Source: Cyclospora cayetanensis
Lineage: Eukaryota; Apicomplexa; Conoidasida; Eucoccidiorida; Eimeriidae
Length of the DNA stretch: 64,000 bases
Assembly: GCF_002999335.1 (NCBI RefSeq)
Contig: NW_020312258.1
Location: forward strand, 124,001-188,000
Direction: 5' to 3'
The notes below the pieces were generated by a model. The model searched no databases and was not told the origin of the DNA. It saw nothing but the letters and a program-made list of their open reading frames with translations. The translations under genes and the position numbers were made by a program. Shown here one piece after another: positions 12,768 to 24,549 of the stretch (within the stretch, counting starts at the first letter, position 1; each line of letters begins with the position of its first letter).

Positions 12768-13672
12768 TTTTGTAGTCCAAAGACTAATAGACAGCTGGAT
12801 GTGGCACTGATACTTCTGTTGGGGAGCTGAACTATTTCGTTAGTTGCAAACTCGCCAAATTGTGGGACACCCTTTGAGAGGCTGTAGCTTGACGATATAT
12901 GACTGGAACAGCTACAATAAAAGAGTTTCAGTATCCTTTCCTTCCGGGGCCAAGGCCTTTCAAGGAAGCGAAACTGAGCTGATAGATAGGGCACTTCTAG
13001 TTTGTCTAACGCAGTTGCTCTTGATAAAGGGGGAGAGACAGGCTGTGACTACTGCAAAGGTGCCTGTGCATTACAGAAAACGCTTACCGCTGGTCGCACA
13101 GGAGGATGAAAATGCTCAGTTACTTTTATTCAGTAGTCGTATTCACGCAGATCTCCCAAGGCCTCAAATATTACAAGCCCCAACGCGCGAGCGTGCATGC
13201 AGCGGCTGCGGTCCCAGGTTGTTTCGTACAGATGCGTTTCCTGTTTCGTTATCCAAGTCAGGCTTTTCCCTTTCTTTATTTGTTCTTTGTTTTGTCGTTG
13301 GCCTCGCGAATGCGGGATTCGGCCGCGGGGGTCGCACACAGCTGCCAGCTGCTGCTGCTTACCTCCAGTGCTTGAGCTGCAAAGGGGTCTGCTGCTCGAC
13401 TCTGTGCACGCGAATAGATAAGCCGAAGGCCCCTGCACCTACTGCTGTCCGCGGCACTCGCCCTTCCTTTTTTTAGTCCCTGGGCAGAACGTGGCTCTCG
13501 ACCCTTAGAACACAACTCAGCACAGTGGCTCAGGTGTACATACACCTGAAGCTTTTCAGGTGCCTTTGGTTCAATTCTGTATTTAGGGAGATGCAGCGGG
13601 AGACGGAGGAGCGGAGGTGGGTCCCCAGTGAGACCAGGCGTGTCTGGGGCTGGTGTCCAACGGAGTACGCGC
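12768..13672. other. 5' flank of ADA2, no gene seen
   Basis: Open frames on the plus strand (12844–13476, 13525–13821) show no family motif and overlap the ADA2 start in another frame. The region presumably holds the ADA2 promoter and 5' UTR. Confidence 0.5.
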
Positions 13673-16600
13673 ATGCAGCTTCAGCAGCCGAACAAACACT
13701 TAGGCTTTGTGTATGCATCTTTGCCCACGTTCATGCGTATGCTTTGTGCTGGCGGCTGCAGTCCAAAACGACTACGGGCGGACGATGCCTGCGCCGCCTC
13801 TCTCCCTCCCGCGGACACTGAGTCTTCTTCCTCGTCTTCAGCTCCCCCACAGCAGCAGCCGGAGGAGCAGCAGCAGCAACCAGGGGGGGCTCAGACATCA
13901 GAGGAAGTTGGGGGGTTGTCGGGCAGCTCTCCTCTATCGGCCCCCGCCGAGTTAGCGGCGGGGGCCCTGGGGTCGCTCCTCTCGTTGCATGCGCAGTTTC
14001 ACTGTGATGTTTGCGGAGCAGACATCAGTGGCGCATTCAGGATTCGTTGCGCAGAATGCAAGGACTTTGATCTTTGCCTCTCGTGCTTCTGTAGCGGCCG
14101 CACCACCCCCAGCAACGGCAGCAGCAGCACCAAGCAGCAGCAACACAAGAATTCGCATGCGTATATACCCGTGGGCCGCAACAAGTTCCCAGTGTTCACC
14201 TTGGAGTGGACGGCAGAGGAGGAGATTTTGCTCGTGGATGGCGTCAGCAAATATGGCTTCGGCAACTGGGTGGTGAGTGCGACCACAGGTGTAGGGGGAG
14301 GTGCACAGGGCTTCATGTTTCAGGGGGCGCATGCTGCATGCGTGTGTGTGTATACATGGGGAAGGTGCACTGAGGTAGCTAGAAGCGCCAATGAGGGGCA
14401 GGAGCTTGCAAGAAACGGGTAGAACTCTGGGAAGGGACAGAGTCAGACAGAAACAGAGAGGGGATCCAGGAGAGAACGGGGGAGTGTCGCTACGGGGTCT
14501 AAGGTTCATTCTTGATCAGGCAATTCGAAAGACGAGGCCTTGAGGGCAGACCAGAGGGGCAGACACATGCGGACGACGCATGCAGAATCCTGAATAGCTT
14601 TAGAGGTGGTTCTTGGTACGGGCAAAAAGGCCTAGTCTAGTCAAGTCTGGGGCATGAGGGGAGGGGCTGAAGAACGCGACGGAGAGGTCAACGCCAGGTG
14701 TGGGAGTAGTGCGAACCTACTCTGGATGCTTCTTTAGAAGCTTGGCTGTGCTAGGAGCTGCTGCTGCAGTCCATAGTCGAGGCCTAAAACAACTGGCTCC
14801 GCTTCTCGCAGCGCAGCTTCAGGTTCTGAAAAGGACTGTGAATCCCTGTTTGTGCATATGTCTTATGCATCGCGCTGTTGAGTAGGAGGTCGCTGAGTTG
14901 GTTTGTCATGCCTCGTTGGAGCCTAAGACACCCGAGCAGTGCGAGAAGCACTACATGGGCGTGTATCTTAATTCTGCGGCGTCTCCTCTCCCGGATTTGT
15001 CGTCACTTGTTCACGGACCAGACGGAGGGGCGCTCACCCCGGAGGAGGCCAAGGCAAGGAGGGAGGCAGAAAAGCTGACAAAGGCGGAGCCTGGTGAGAC
15101 AGGATGAATGTGCGGGGGGTGGGAGCACAGCAGCCGTTTGTGAATGCGGTTGTTGCTGCCGCTGTGTTCGTGTGTGCCGCTGGATTGTTCTGCGTTCTGC
15201 CCCTTTTCTCATCCTCCAGCGTCAATGACCTCTCGTCTCTTTCCACATATCACGGCTCCGTAAGGACGGCTGCTTCCAAATGGGGGGTTCTTTATGGTCC
15301 TCTGGTGCGTGCAGCAGGTGGCGGTATGCTCGCGTGTGTGCATGCTAGTGTATTGATGTGTAAATGTGTCTCTGTGTGTAATTGTGTGTAGATGTCTGTG
15401 AAGGTGTGTAAATGTGTGTGAAGGTGTGTATATGTGTGTGAAGGTGTGTAGATGTTTGTGTAAGTGGGTGTCACTGCGTGCATGTTTGTGTAGATGGGTG
15501 TCGCTGTGTGCATGTTTGTGTAGGGGTATGTAAATGTGTGTGAATGCATACAACGTGTTCATCTGCGTGCGTCTGTGATTGTGTGTAAATGCGTGCCCAC
15601 ACCACACCTACACAGCCACACACTTGCACGCCGTCGTGGGGTATCATGTGGTCTGTGAGTCTGTGTGTTTTTGGTACATTCTGCAGCAGAGTCTTCAGGT
15701 GGAGGCGCCAGCCCCTCGCCGCTGTCTCGGAAGAGTCCTAAGCCCTCGCACTCCATCGTTGGCTATTGGCCGCTGCGTGGCGACTTTGATGTGGAATTCG
15801 ACAACGACGCGGAGCTTATCCTTGCAGACATGGAGTTCAAGGGTGAGAGGGGCACGCAGCAGGGGGGGGAAGGGGAGGCGAACACCACCGAAGGGGGCAA
15901 TGCACCCAACAGGAGAAGAAAGGGGAAGGCCTTGCGAAATTCGCCTGGGGAGAAGCATGGGATCCAAGGGCATGCGCCTGAGCGCGACGGGCCCTGCTCC
16001 CTTCCTGGTGTTTTTGCGACTCTAGAGGGAGAGGCGGTGCAGGAGCGGCAGCTGAAGCTGCAGATCATCGAAATCTACAACTCGAAGCTGGATGAGCGCA
16101 TTTATAGGAAGAATACCATCATTAGCAGGTAGCTAGCTTCCCAGAGTTTCTCGTGCTGCTGTGTTGCTGGGCTCCTTCGCGTTGGTACGCCGAGGGCTGT
16201 CTCGCAGTTTTGGGGGGCCCTCTCAGCTGCTGCGTGTGGTGCTCTTTGGTGCAAATTAAGACCACCGCGTGCAGAAGTCTGGCCGCATGCAACCGCCAGA
16301 AGCGTTGCTAGCTGTCTAACTAGCAAAGGGGGGACTCCTAGACGGGTATGCGCACTACCTCGGAGGGGCTTCCATGTGCTTCCCTCCCCCCCTCCCCCGC
16401 GCCGACTTGCGTTGCCTCTTCTCATGGTGTCTGTCATGCATTGCTGTTCAGAGGCCTCCTGGACGTCAAGTCCATGCATCTGCGAGACAAGAAGCGGACC
16501 AAGGAAGAACGCGATCTCCACAACCTCTTCAAGTAAGGGGAGTGGGGCACTGCCAACCGTAACGGCAACACGATTCAGGGGGGAACTTCCAGATGCCTCG

Positions 16601-18544
16601 CCGTGTGCTCCCTCCGCCACCCTTCGCACCCCTCGGGGCAGCCAGCAGCAGCCAGCCTGTGTCGGCTAGCGTCTTCTTTCAGGCTGCTCCCTGCCAGCGC
16701 GGGGAAAGGGTGAGGGGCCCTTCTGTCCTCCTCGCTTCTCGTGTGTACTGCGTGGCGATTCGTCGAAATGCCCGCCTGTGTGTGGCGCAGGCCGCTAGCC
16801 CGTTTCCAGTCGGACGAGCAGCAAGAGCGCTTGGTGCAGCTTTTGATCGAAGAACGCCGCGTGCGGCACCGTCTGGCACTGCTGCATGAGTGGCGCAGCC
16901 TGGGCCTTAAGACTGCGAAGGAAGTGGAGGTGGGCTGGATACGCCGAAGGGCTGGAGGAGGAGGTGGGGGGGACGGGAGGCGCACACGAGCGACGGGGGA
17001 GGGCGGCTAGAGACAGACATATAAAGGGGGATATTCGGAGGTGCTCTGGATCAGTGGAGGGCATTACAGTGGCGTCTTACGTGAAGCCAGGAGCGAAGCT
17101 TCTTCCCAGCAGCCCTCTAGTGTTGTTAGACGGCCCTCTAGAGCTGTTAGGCGGCTCTCTAGTTATTCCTAGCAGCCCTCTAGTGCTGTTAGACGGCCCT
17201 CTAGTGCTGTCAGCTGCATGTAGAAAACATGGTTTTCCCCTAGAATTGCGTAGCTTCCCGGGTGGCACTGGCGTGCGTCTTGGCTGCGCCTGCACGTTGC
17301 CGAGCTGGAGAGTTTGGAGTTTCAGGCTTGTGTGCAGACATCCCAGTTCTCCTGTGAGCGCTGCAGGCCTATGAAGAAGAAAAGGCGTGGCGGGAGCAGC
17401 TGCGGACGCGAGCTCCCGAGTTGTGTCTGTCCGCGGCAGCGCCAGGGTCGATCCATGCAGCAGCGGCAACAGCCACGGCAGTAGCAACTGCAGCAACACC
17501 GACTGCGAAGACGCCACTAGCAGGCGCAAACAAAGGGAGAGCTGGACAGAGGGGTGGAGGGGCACTGGCAAACGCCTCAGCCTCTGGAGGCTCAGGCCCA
17601 GCGGGATCTCCCAGCGCAGCACCTCTAACACCTATAAGGAATTTTCCTGGGGCGAAGCTCCTAAAGCCGGAGGTGGGCCTCATGATCTCTCTCTTTCTCT
17701 CTTTCTCTCCCTCTCTGTATCCCTCTCTCTGTATCTCTCTCTCTGTATCCCTCTCTCTCTTCCTCTCTCTTTCTCGCTCTCTCTCTCTCTCGCTTTCTGT
17801 ATCCCTCTCTCTGTCTGTATCCCTCACTCTATCTGTATCCCTCTCTCTCTCTGTTTCTGCACGTAGTAGAGCTGTGATGCGAACAGGCATCGTGGGGAAG
17901 TACGGCACTGTGCATACTTGGTGCTCGCTTGCTGCTCAGGAGCTCGCCTTTTGCGAAGAGGCTCAACTCCCGCCTGTGTTTTTTCTTCTTGCGAAACGGA
18001 TGCTAGTGCACGAGATGTCCACCCACCGCAAGCTCGCGGGTGATGCACTGAACAAGCCAATGGAACTTTGTACGTGTTTCTCGGCTACGTCTGTGCGCAC
18101 ATTCACGCCAGTCTATATGCATGCATACATGCGTGCATGTGTGTGTGTATATGCATAAAAAGAGTTAATGTGTATTTTCATGCCATTAGTCTACGTGTGT
18201 TTCGGGGTGTATTCGCAGTGGTACATCGCGTGGGGCAGCTGTACGACTTTCATCTCAACCTGTGGCAGTTCGCCGCTTGTCCCCAGAACCTGGGGGCCCC
18301 CTCCGTGGAGGGCCCCAAGGAGGCAGGGGGGCAACCTGTCGAGGGAGAGTCTCAAGGTGTATCTGCAGCAGCAGAGCAAGCGGCCTCGGGGCTACAGCTC
18401 CCGCAGTTTGTCCAGCCCGGGCTGTACAGGCAGCTAAGTCTTCGTAAGGAAATCCCGCAACAGGCTGCTGCGCAGAGTAGCACTTGTTCCAACTCCGGGG
18501 GGGCCCGCGAAGAGGCAGTTGGAGCCGAAACAAAAGGCCTGTAG
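13673..18544 (+). CDS. ADA2: Transcriptional adaptor ADA2, ZZ + SANT + SWIRM, nine exons
   Basis: ADA2 partners the GCN5 acetyltransferase in SAGA/ADA-type complexes in the nucleus. Proposed exons, all in phase: 13673–14272, 14886–15093, 15687–15842, 16026–16128, 16452–16532, 16791–16929, 17367–17672, 17940–18069 and 18219–18544, about 682 residues. A Ser/Gln-rich leader precedes a ZZ zinc finger (about residues 108–150, CDVC…C..C..FDLC…C). A SANT/Myb domain spans exons 1–2, with W…EE..LL and YGFGNW followed by C..HY and PLP. Exons 3–6 give the ADA2 core: a GYWPLR.DFD block, DNDAE, DMEF, IYN.KLDER and GLLD.K. Exons 7–9 give a C-terminal SWIRM (about 525–600: LL.PEE..FC…LPP..FLL.K, then V..LYDF). 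The start could also be the Met at 13733 or 13739. Intron 3 (15843–16025) and intron 7 are open in frame, so retained forms cannot be excluded. Apicomplexans can carry two ADA2 paralogues; I cannot say which this is. Confidence 0.9.
15341..15600. repeat. GT-rich minisatellite in ADA2 intron 2
   Basis: Degenerate tandem units of the form GTGTGTAAATGTGTGTGAAG repeat across about 250 bp between exon 2 (ends 15093) and exon 3 (starts 15687). On the minus strand it yields a spurious His/Thr-rich open frame. Confidence 0.85.
17096..17215. repeat. Minisatellite, about 20-bp units, in ADA2 intron 6
   Basis: Five to six units of the form CCCTCTAGTGCTGTTAGACG occur in a row, alternating between CAG- and CGG-headed versions. 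They sit in the intron between 16929 and 17367. Confidence 0.8.
17688..17862. repeat. CT-rich microsatellite in ADA2 intron 7
   Basis: A run of CTCTCT broken by CTGTATCC units, about 175 bp. It lies just upstream of the chosen acceptor at 17939. It is open in the ADA2 frame and would add a Ser/Leu repeat if the intron were retained. Confidence 0.9.
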
Positions 18545-19785
18545 AAGGCACAGGCTCCATACTCAGCCACCCGATAGCGATAAACAAAGCGATACACGCA
18601 CCCCAGCCAACGTATCTTCCTTCCTTCGCGGACTGCTTGGGGTGGTATCTATCCCTTACATATCTCTTATGAAGGAAGGGCTCGATACCTTTGTATATAT
18701 GCCTAAGCCCATTTATATGTGTGTACATTCGCAAAGGACCGTAGATTAGTAGTCTCAATCTGACGCTGCATGCAACGAAATGCAGCTGGGACAAAAGGTC
18801 CAGAACAGTCTGTCACTAGCTGGCAGTTATAGCCATGTAGGATGAGTGCGATTGAAGGAAGGACACCAGCTACTCTTGTAGTAGCTGAGTGCGAGCCGTA
18901 AAAACTATTGCGGACGCAGCTCTTGTGCCTGTCTGCCTCGGCGGCAACGCAGGCGGGCCGGTCGGTGGGCATCCACTCGTGCATGTGGCCACGTTTTAAG
19001 CGTTAAATGTCTTACGATTGTGGGTTTCTTTTTCTAGCCCCAACCCCCCTCCCTGTCGCGTAGTGTCCTCAGGACACGGCGAACTCTCGCAATGGGGCAC
19101 TCGTCAAGCGCAATCCTAACTAAGTTTTTGAGAGAGTCACACTCTAGGCAGCGGGCAGCAGGACTGTGAGCCCTCTGCCCCCTTAGCTCTCTAAATAATC
19201 CCCCTAAACTAAAAGCAGCCAAAGTCAACCACCGGAAAGGTCCGTTCTCGGGCACCGTACTTCAAACAGAACGCTCTCGATGCTGCGAGCCAAGCGCATC
19301 ACGCAATGGTGGGGGGCGGGGGGGAGGCAATGAAGGGGGGTTGGAGCCAGCTGTGAAGACACCGAAGCAAAAGCAATTCCAGCATGCCTTAGACAAATGA
19401 CAAGCGGTTAAGGGAACAACACAAATGCGCTTTTAATTGTAGCCCTAATGGAGGCTGCGCTTTGGAGCGAGGGAGGGCCCCACTACAGGCCCGCAGCAGG
19501 GCCCTTGCCTGGCCCTTCACGCAGCCTCCTCCTTAGGGGCTGAGCTATAGAGAATAAATGCAGGATTGCCGCTGCTCTACGCGTTGGTTTATTGCGGGGA
19601 AGCGTAGTTCGTACCACGAAGCGCAGCGGCAGGAAGGGCATATAGGGGCCCTCCAGGGTCTGCCGGTGCTAGACGTGCTGCTGCGCCGTCCTTTGCCGCC
19701 TTCTTAGGGTCTTCTTCTGGCGCGCTCCAGAAAGTATGTCTATAGAGAGGGGCAAGCCCAGTCAGACGCATTTAGGGCCCTCAAC
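18545..19785. other. Intergenic between ADA2 and TIM50
   Basis: No gene is supported on either strand. A run of G (about 19308–19324, GGGGGGCGGGGGGG) and AT-rich patches near 18690–18720 are the only notable compositions. Confidence 0.5.
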
Positions 19786-22700
19786 ATGCACTGCTGCAGT
19801 ACGAAGAGCGTCGCCTCCGGCGGAAGCCGCGTTGCTGTCGCGTGGCTGAGGGTGCTGCGGCGCCAGCGGCAGCAAAGCCCGACAGAGAAGCACTCTGTCT
19901 GGCAAAGTCTGTCGATTTTCGAGGGGAAAGGCGCATGCTTCGTCGTGGGGGCCCCCAGGCTCGATGCGAGGTCTGCAGCGAATGCTCAAAAAGCCTCACC
20001 AGTCTCTCCCACAGGTCTAGTGTCTTCGAGGCAGGGGAGGAACCCCAACTTGAGAGGCCACCGAGAAGCCCCTTACCCAGGAGCAACATGTTCTGCTTCT
20101 CGGCTGTTTGCCTCTGCCGCTGCAGTGGTACCTCTCTCTGTGGCCGCTGCGACTCCTGCAGCGGTGGCTGCAGCAGCCAAACAGGCAGGGGCCCTCGTGG
20201 CTTCGAGCGACCCTGTGGTAGAGGAGCCCATGAGATTGGCAGAGGGGTTGCTTCGCCCAAAGCTGCAGAAGGGGGTCGAGGGCGAAGGCGCAGCGAAAGT
20301 TCTTGAGGCAAGCACTGCGAGCCAAAAATCAAACTCAGCAGAAACGGAGGCTTCGGAAAATTCCGCCTCTTCCAAGAAAAGCAGCGCCTCCATGGGAGCT
20401 CTGGTCGTAGGGGCAATATGCGTCGGCTGGGGTGTCTGGTCGGCTTCCTACATGCGGCAGCACAACTTGAGCACTTCAGGTAGGGTAGACTACACAGCCG
20501 ACGGCGTCAGAGGCTGTGGCATGAACCTGAGCGTTGCTGAGGGCCTCTGATTCTCTCTTGCTCTCTCTCTCTCTCGCTCTGTCTGTCTGTCTCTCTTTCT
20601 TTCCATTTCTCTCCTCTCATCTTTGAGTCTATTCTGGCAAGCATGTGCTTCGTTCCGGTACTTGTATGGTGCTCCATGTGCGGTTTGCTTGCCTAAGGGC
20701 TTCTGCTCTTTCTTCGATGCATGTTTGTACGTGTATATGCTCCTTCTTCTGTCGGAATCATGCCGCATGCACCGTCCTTTTGGCCTAATCCAGTTGCTTG
20801 ATGTGTGCTTTGCTCCTTTAGCTGCGGGGATTCTCGACGTCCGTGAGTTTCATTCATCGCTTCATCTCTTCGTGCTTGTCCGTGCACGTTCGCCGCTGCT
20901 TATGTGAAGGCATTGCAGTGTTTCGCCTGCATTGCTCGCTTGGCGCCTATCTGCTTCTTACTCATTTCGCTTGCTTGCGTTCAGAATTCCTAAGGGAGAT
21001 GTGGACGAAGATGGACAGTCAAATGACACGAACACACGAACAGATCCTTAATGCGGTTGAAGACGTGCGTCAGCCTCCTCATGCCCCGATTGCCAAAGGA
21101 TTCGTATCACTGCCCCTGTATATGCCTCTCGCTGCCCTGCTGTCGTCATTATGACTTTTCGTGCTCTCGACAGTCGTGGCTCATACACGGCTGTCTCTCG
21201 ATTACGGGTGCCCCCATTTGCTCTTCGATCGAATACGAGGGGAAGGGGGGACGGCGACGGCGGCTGCGGACGGGGTACCTGTTTGCGCCTCGTGTCATGG
21301 CGTTGTTATTCCTTTGCCGTTCTTTGCTGCTTTCGCATGGTGCTGCTGCGTGGGCAGTCTCGTTGCGTCCTCGTGGTATATCTTGAATCGGTTGCATCTA
21401 AGTCGTTTTGCGGCTGACGGTTATCCTCTCAGGCGATTTCGGGGGCCTTCCCAGAAGACCAGGAGCCTCTGCTGCCGGATTTTAAAGACCTCAACTATCC
21501 CGAGTTCCTTCCAACGCTGGTGCTGGATTTTGAAGGTGTTTTGGCGAAAATTGGACACGACGTACGGCAGGAAAGATCTGGGTCTGGGGGCTTGCAGGCG
21601 TCTTGTTTTGCGCGCCATTCGCATTCCCACAAGGCCAGGCTGCTGCGGTGTCTGCGCTGCTGCGCATTTTCAGAGGACGGGAGGATACAAACTCCGAAAG
21701 CGCCCGTACAGCGATTTGCTGGTGAGCCAACTGTCTCACTTCTTTGAAGTGGTCGTTTGGAATGCCGACCAGCCCCCCGTGGTTCAGACGGCGCTGCAGC
21801 AGTGGGGACTACCTGTTACCGCGTGTCTCAACGTGGACCATATGACGCGGAGAAACGGACGTAGAATTAAGGTGAGGCCAGAGCGCTTCTGCCCGCGCAT
21901 GCACGGGGGTGGCGGAAACAGGATGAGCGCCGCCTTCATCTAGGACCTAGGGCGAAAGGGTGTGACCGAGAAGGCATGTATCCGCATGCACTTTCACATA
22001 GCCACGCGCAAAGGGAAAGCGTACGCGTAATTCTTCACATGATACCCACTGCAGAGGCGTCGCAGAGTTGAGGGCGATATTCTAGGGGCTGCTCTGCCCT
22101 CCTTTCCACCCAGCCCTCCACGCTTTTCTGCTGGGCAGCCGTGCTCATATAGACACAGCGTGCAAAAATTGCTCAAGTCTGCAGCTTCTCGCGCCTTCTT
22201 TTGGGGGAAAATGGCAGATCCGTAGAGCGAGCACGCCACGGGAGGGAAGACTCTACGCGAATCCGAAGGGCGGGTTGCGCAACCTGGACTGGCATGCAAG
22301 GTCTTTCGGCCTTTACTACTATGTCTTTTCCACCGTTGTTGTCGTCATGTGTTTGTGTATGCTGGGATCCTCCATAGGACTTCTCGCGTCTGGGCAGGCG
22401 TCCTGACCGTGTTATATATGTCTCGTGTACTGACGAAGGCCTCGATGAACGCTTTAGGGCAAACTTTATCAAAGTACCTCCCTTTGGGGGAACGGGTAGG
22501 TATTTGCCATAGTGAAGGCTTTTGGAACTATGCGCATGTCATGCTGCAACTATCCTCTCTCTACCTCTGTGCTGTCACCCTTGTGTTTCTCTGCCTTCGT
22601 TCTCGATGACGACCCTATGGCTTTTCCTCGCCTGCTCTTCATGTTGCCCCTGCGTTTCGTTCGCTGTCACCGGTGGCCAACGCGCATAGTGCCTGTTGCT

Positions 22701-23174
22701 GCATGGTTGCTAAGCGTTCGCTTTTTGTCTCGGAAGAGCAGCGTGCAGGGCCCCTCGAACGTCTCCCACTCACTGCAAACGGGGCCTTTTACGCAGATTT
22801 TGTAGCTAAGGCAACCCTCAGGGGAGGAAACCGAGTCCTGGCGTGTACAGCTTCCAATCTGCTGTGTGCGCTCCGCTGTTGCAGCGGCTGAGATGGTCAG
22901 TGACACAGAATTGCTGGATCTGGTGAACTTCCTGAAGCACTGCTCCTTAAGCCCCGATGACGTGCGCAGCAGCATTGCCCGCTTTGGGGGCGGAGAGGAC
23001 GGCGGCGTTGGCCGCCGCTTCGATGCTGCAAAGAAGGCGCAAGAGTCCAAAGCAAACCAACGCCGAAGCATCGGGAAGCTCTTTGGCATGAGCGCGCAGG
23101 GTGGTACCGGCCTGGTGGCTTCCCAAAACCCCACGCAACCAGGGGCTGCATTTGGCGGACGTCAGGGCTTTTAA
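19786..23174 (+). CDS. TIM50: TIM50, mitochondrial inner-membrane import receptor, seven exons
   Basis: TIM50 receives presequence proteins in the intermembrane space for the TIM23 channel. Proposed exons, all in phase: 19786–20479, 20822–20842 (21 nt), 20985–21064, 21433–21561, 21674–21871, 22378–22495 and 22885–23174, about 509 residues. The N-terminus is rich in Arg, Ser and Ala without acidic clusters, fitting a long mitochondrial presequence. One membrane segment follows (about 202–225, Gly- and Trp-containing). The FCP1/NIF-like domain covers exons 4–6: TLVLDFEGVL, then GYKLRKRP, a FFEVVVW block, LGRRPDRVIYV and FIKVPPFGGT. The C-terminus reads ELLDLVNFLKHC and DVR, as in the family. 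The phosphatase signature DxDx(T/V) is DFEGV here, so the second Asp is lost, as is usual in TIM50; it should act as a binding domain, not an enzyme. The ATG at 19786 is the first in the open frame. Confidence 0.9.
20540..20605. repeat. CT microsatellite in TIM50 intron 1
   Basis: Alternating CT with CTGT interruptions, about 60 bp, shortly downstream of the exon 1 donor at 20480. Confidence 0.8.
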
Positions 23175-24549
23175 GTTCTCTATTGTCCAGGAGGATATCG
23201 TGTTTGCGATACTCATTTTCAAGGTTCACGCTTCATAGCCTGACGGCAGTTCGCGGAGACCATATCGTAGGACCATTCGGTCGTGTTGCCAACCGCGCTG
23301 GGTAGGGATTCCAGAATGTTGGGCAGTACTGTACTGCATGGCGGCGGCAGGCATGCAACTGGGGGTACGGGGAAACCTGGGGCAGTTTTTGACCATCTCC
23401 CCGCTTGCAGACGCAGGTGAAGGCAGAAAACAATAGAGGGAGAGAGCGTTAATTGCGCTTTAGGCCAGAGGAAGGCAAAACAGTGAAATATTCCCTATGG
23501 CGTGCAGCAGCCGTCCCGGCCCTGGTACCTGGACGCGCACTTATGAATCTTCTTTACAGCGAAAGGGGAAGCAGTTTCCCCTGGTAATACAAACTACTGG
23601 CGAAGGCGTGCAGAGACGCCGACCAGTAGGCCGTAACCACGACGAGCTTTTTCCCCTTAGCGTAAGATGTCGCGCCTCCTAAATACTGAAACCCTTCAAG
23701 AGGCACCCGTTACCCGTCGAGTCCTTCCGGCACTCCGCACTAGGTTTACTGAAACATCCAGAAACGAACTGGAAGGCTTTACGAGCCTTATAGCGCGGAC
23801 AACGGGTCCAGAAAGACTAGTGGCTCGCAGGCCTCCCTTTCACATAGAGAAGGGTAGGCAGGACGGTAGGATTGCAGCATCCCGAAGCAACCTACCAACA
23901 GGCATCTTTCTGTGATTTGTAGCATGGTAGACAGCTTATTGCCAAGGCGTAGGGGCCATCGCTTCCTGCAGGTCCAAGAGGACCAGAAAGCACATTACCG
24001 CAGCCCCGAGGGAGGAATTTGAGGGGCAAACTGACGGAGTTGATGACTGATGCGTAACTGTCGGCTAGCTTCCCATGCACCCTTTTGCGATTCCTTGCAA
24101 GGTATTACACAGTTGCAGCAGCAGTTCTGCATATCTTTGCGGTACATAACTATCGAGCGAGGCCCTCGAGGGTGCAGCAGCTGTCACCTCTAGAGGAAAA
24201 TGCGCCTTCGTCGAAGGATACGCAACGTTGTAGAATTCGGCAAATGTTTTCCGCGCAATACCGTGCTGCTCAATTTGCGCATGATGATGAGCTGCTTCGC
24301 ACTACAGGGAAGCTTCTAAGAACTCAAACAGTTCAAGGAGAAACTGTGGACTCTAGCGTTTTATGCAGACCCTTCCGGCCGCCTCTCAACTTCTACCCTG
24401 TAGCTCTTCCCCACTCTGGGAGCAAAAAGACAATAAGCGTGAGGCGAGTCGCTCTCCATGACGACTCGCCTTGCGGAGTGCTGCGGCCCTGTTGGCGTGC
24501 AGCTCCTATGGTCGTCTCTCTCCGCCCCTGAGCCAGCAGCCGACGCCAT
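23175..24549. other. Region between convergent TIM50 and RNase H2B, no gene seen
   Basis: Several open frames of 60–150 codons occur (for example 24085–24531 plus), without motifs, splice support or Eimeria-like homopolymers. It should hold both 3' UTRs. Confidence 0.5.

Noticed and set aside
15209..15607. Minus-strand His/Thr-rich open frames
   Set aside because: They are translations of the GT minisatellite in ADA2 intron 2.
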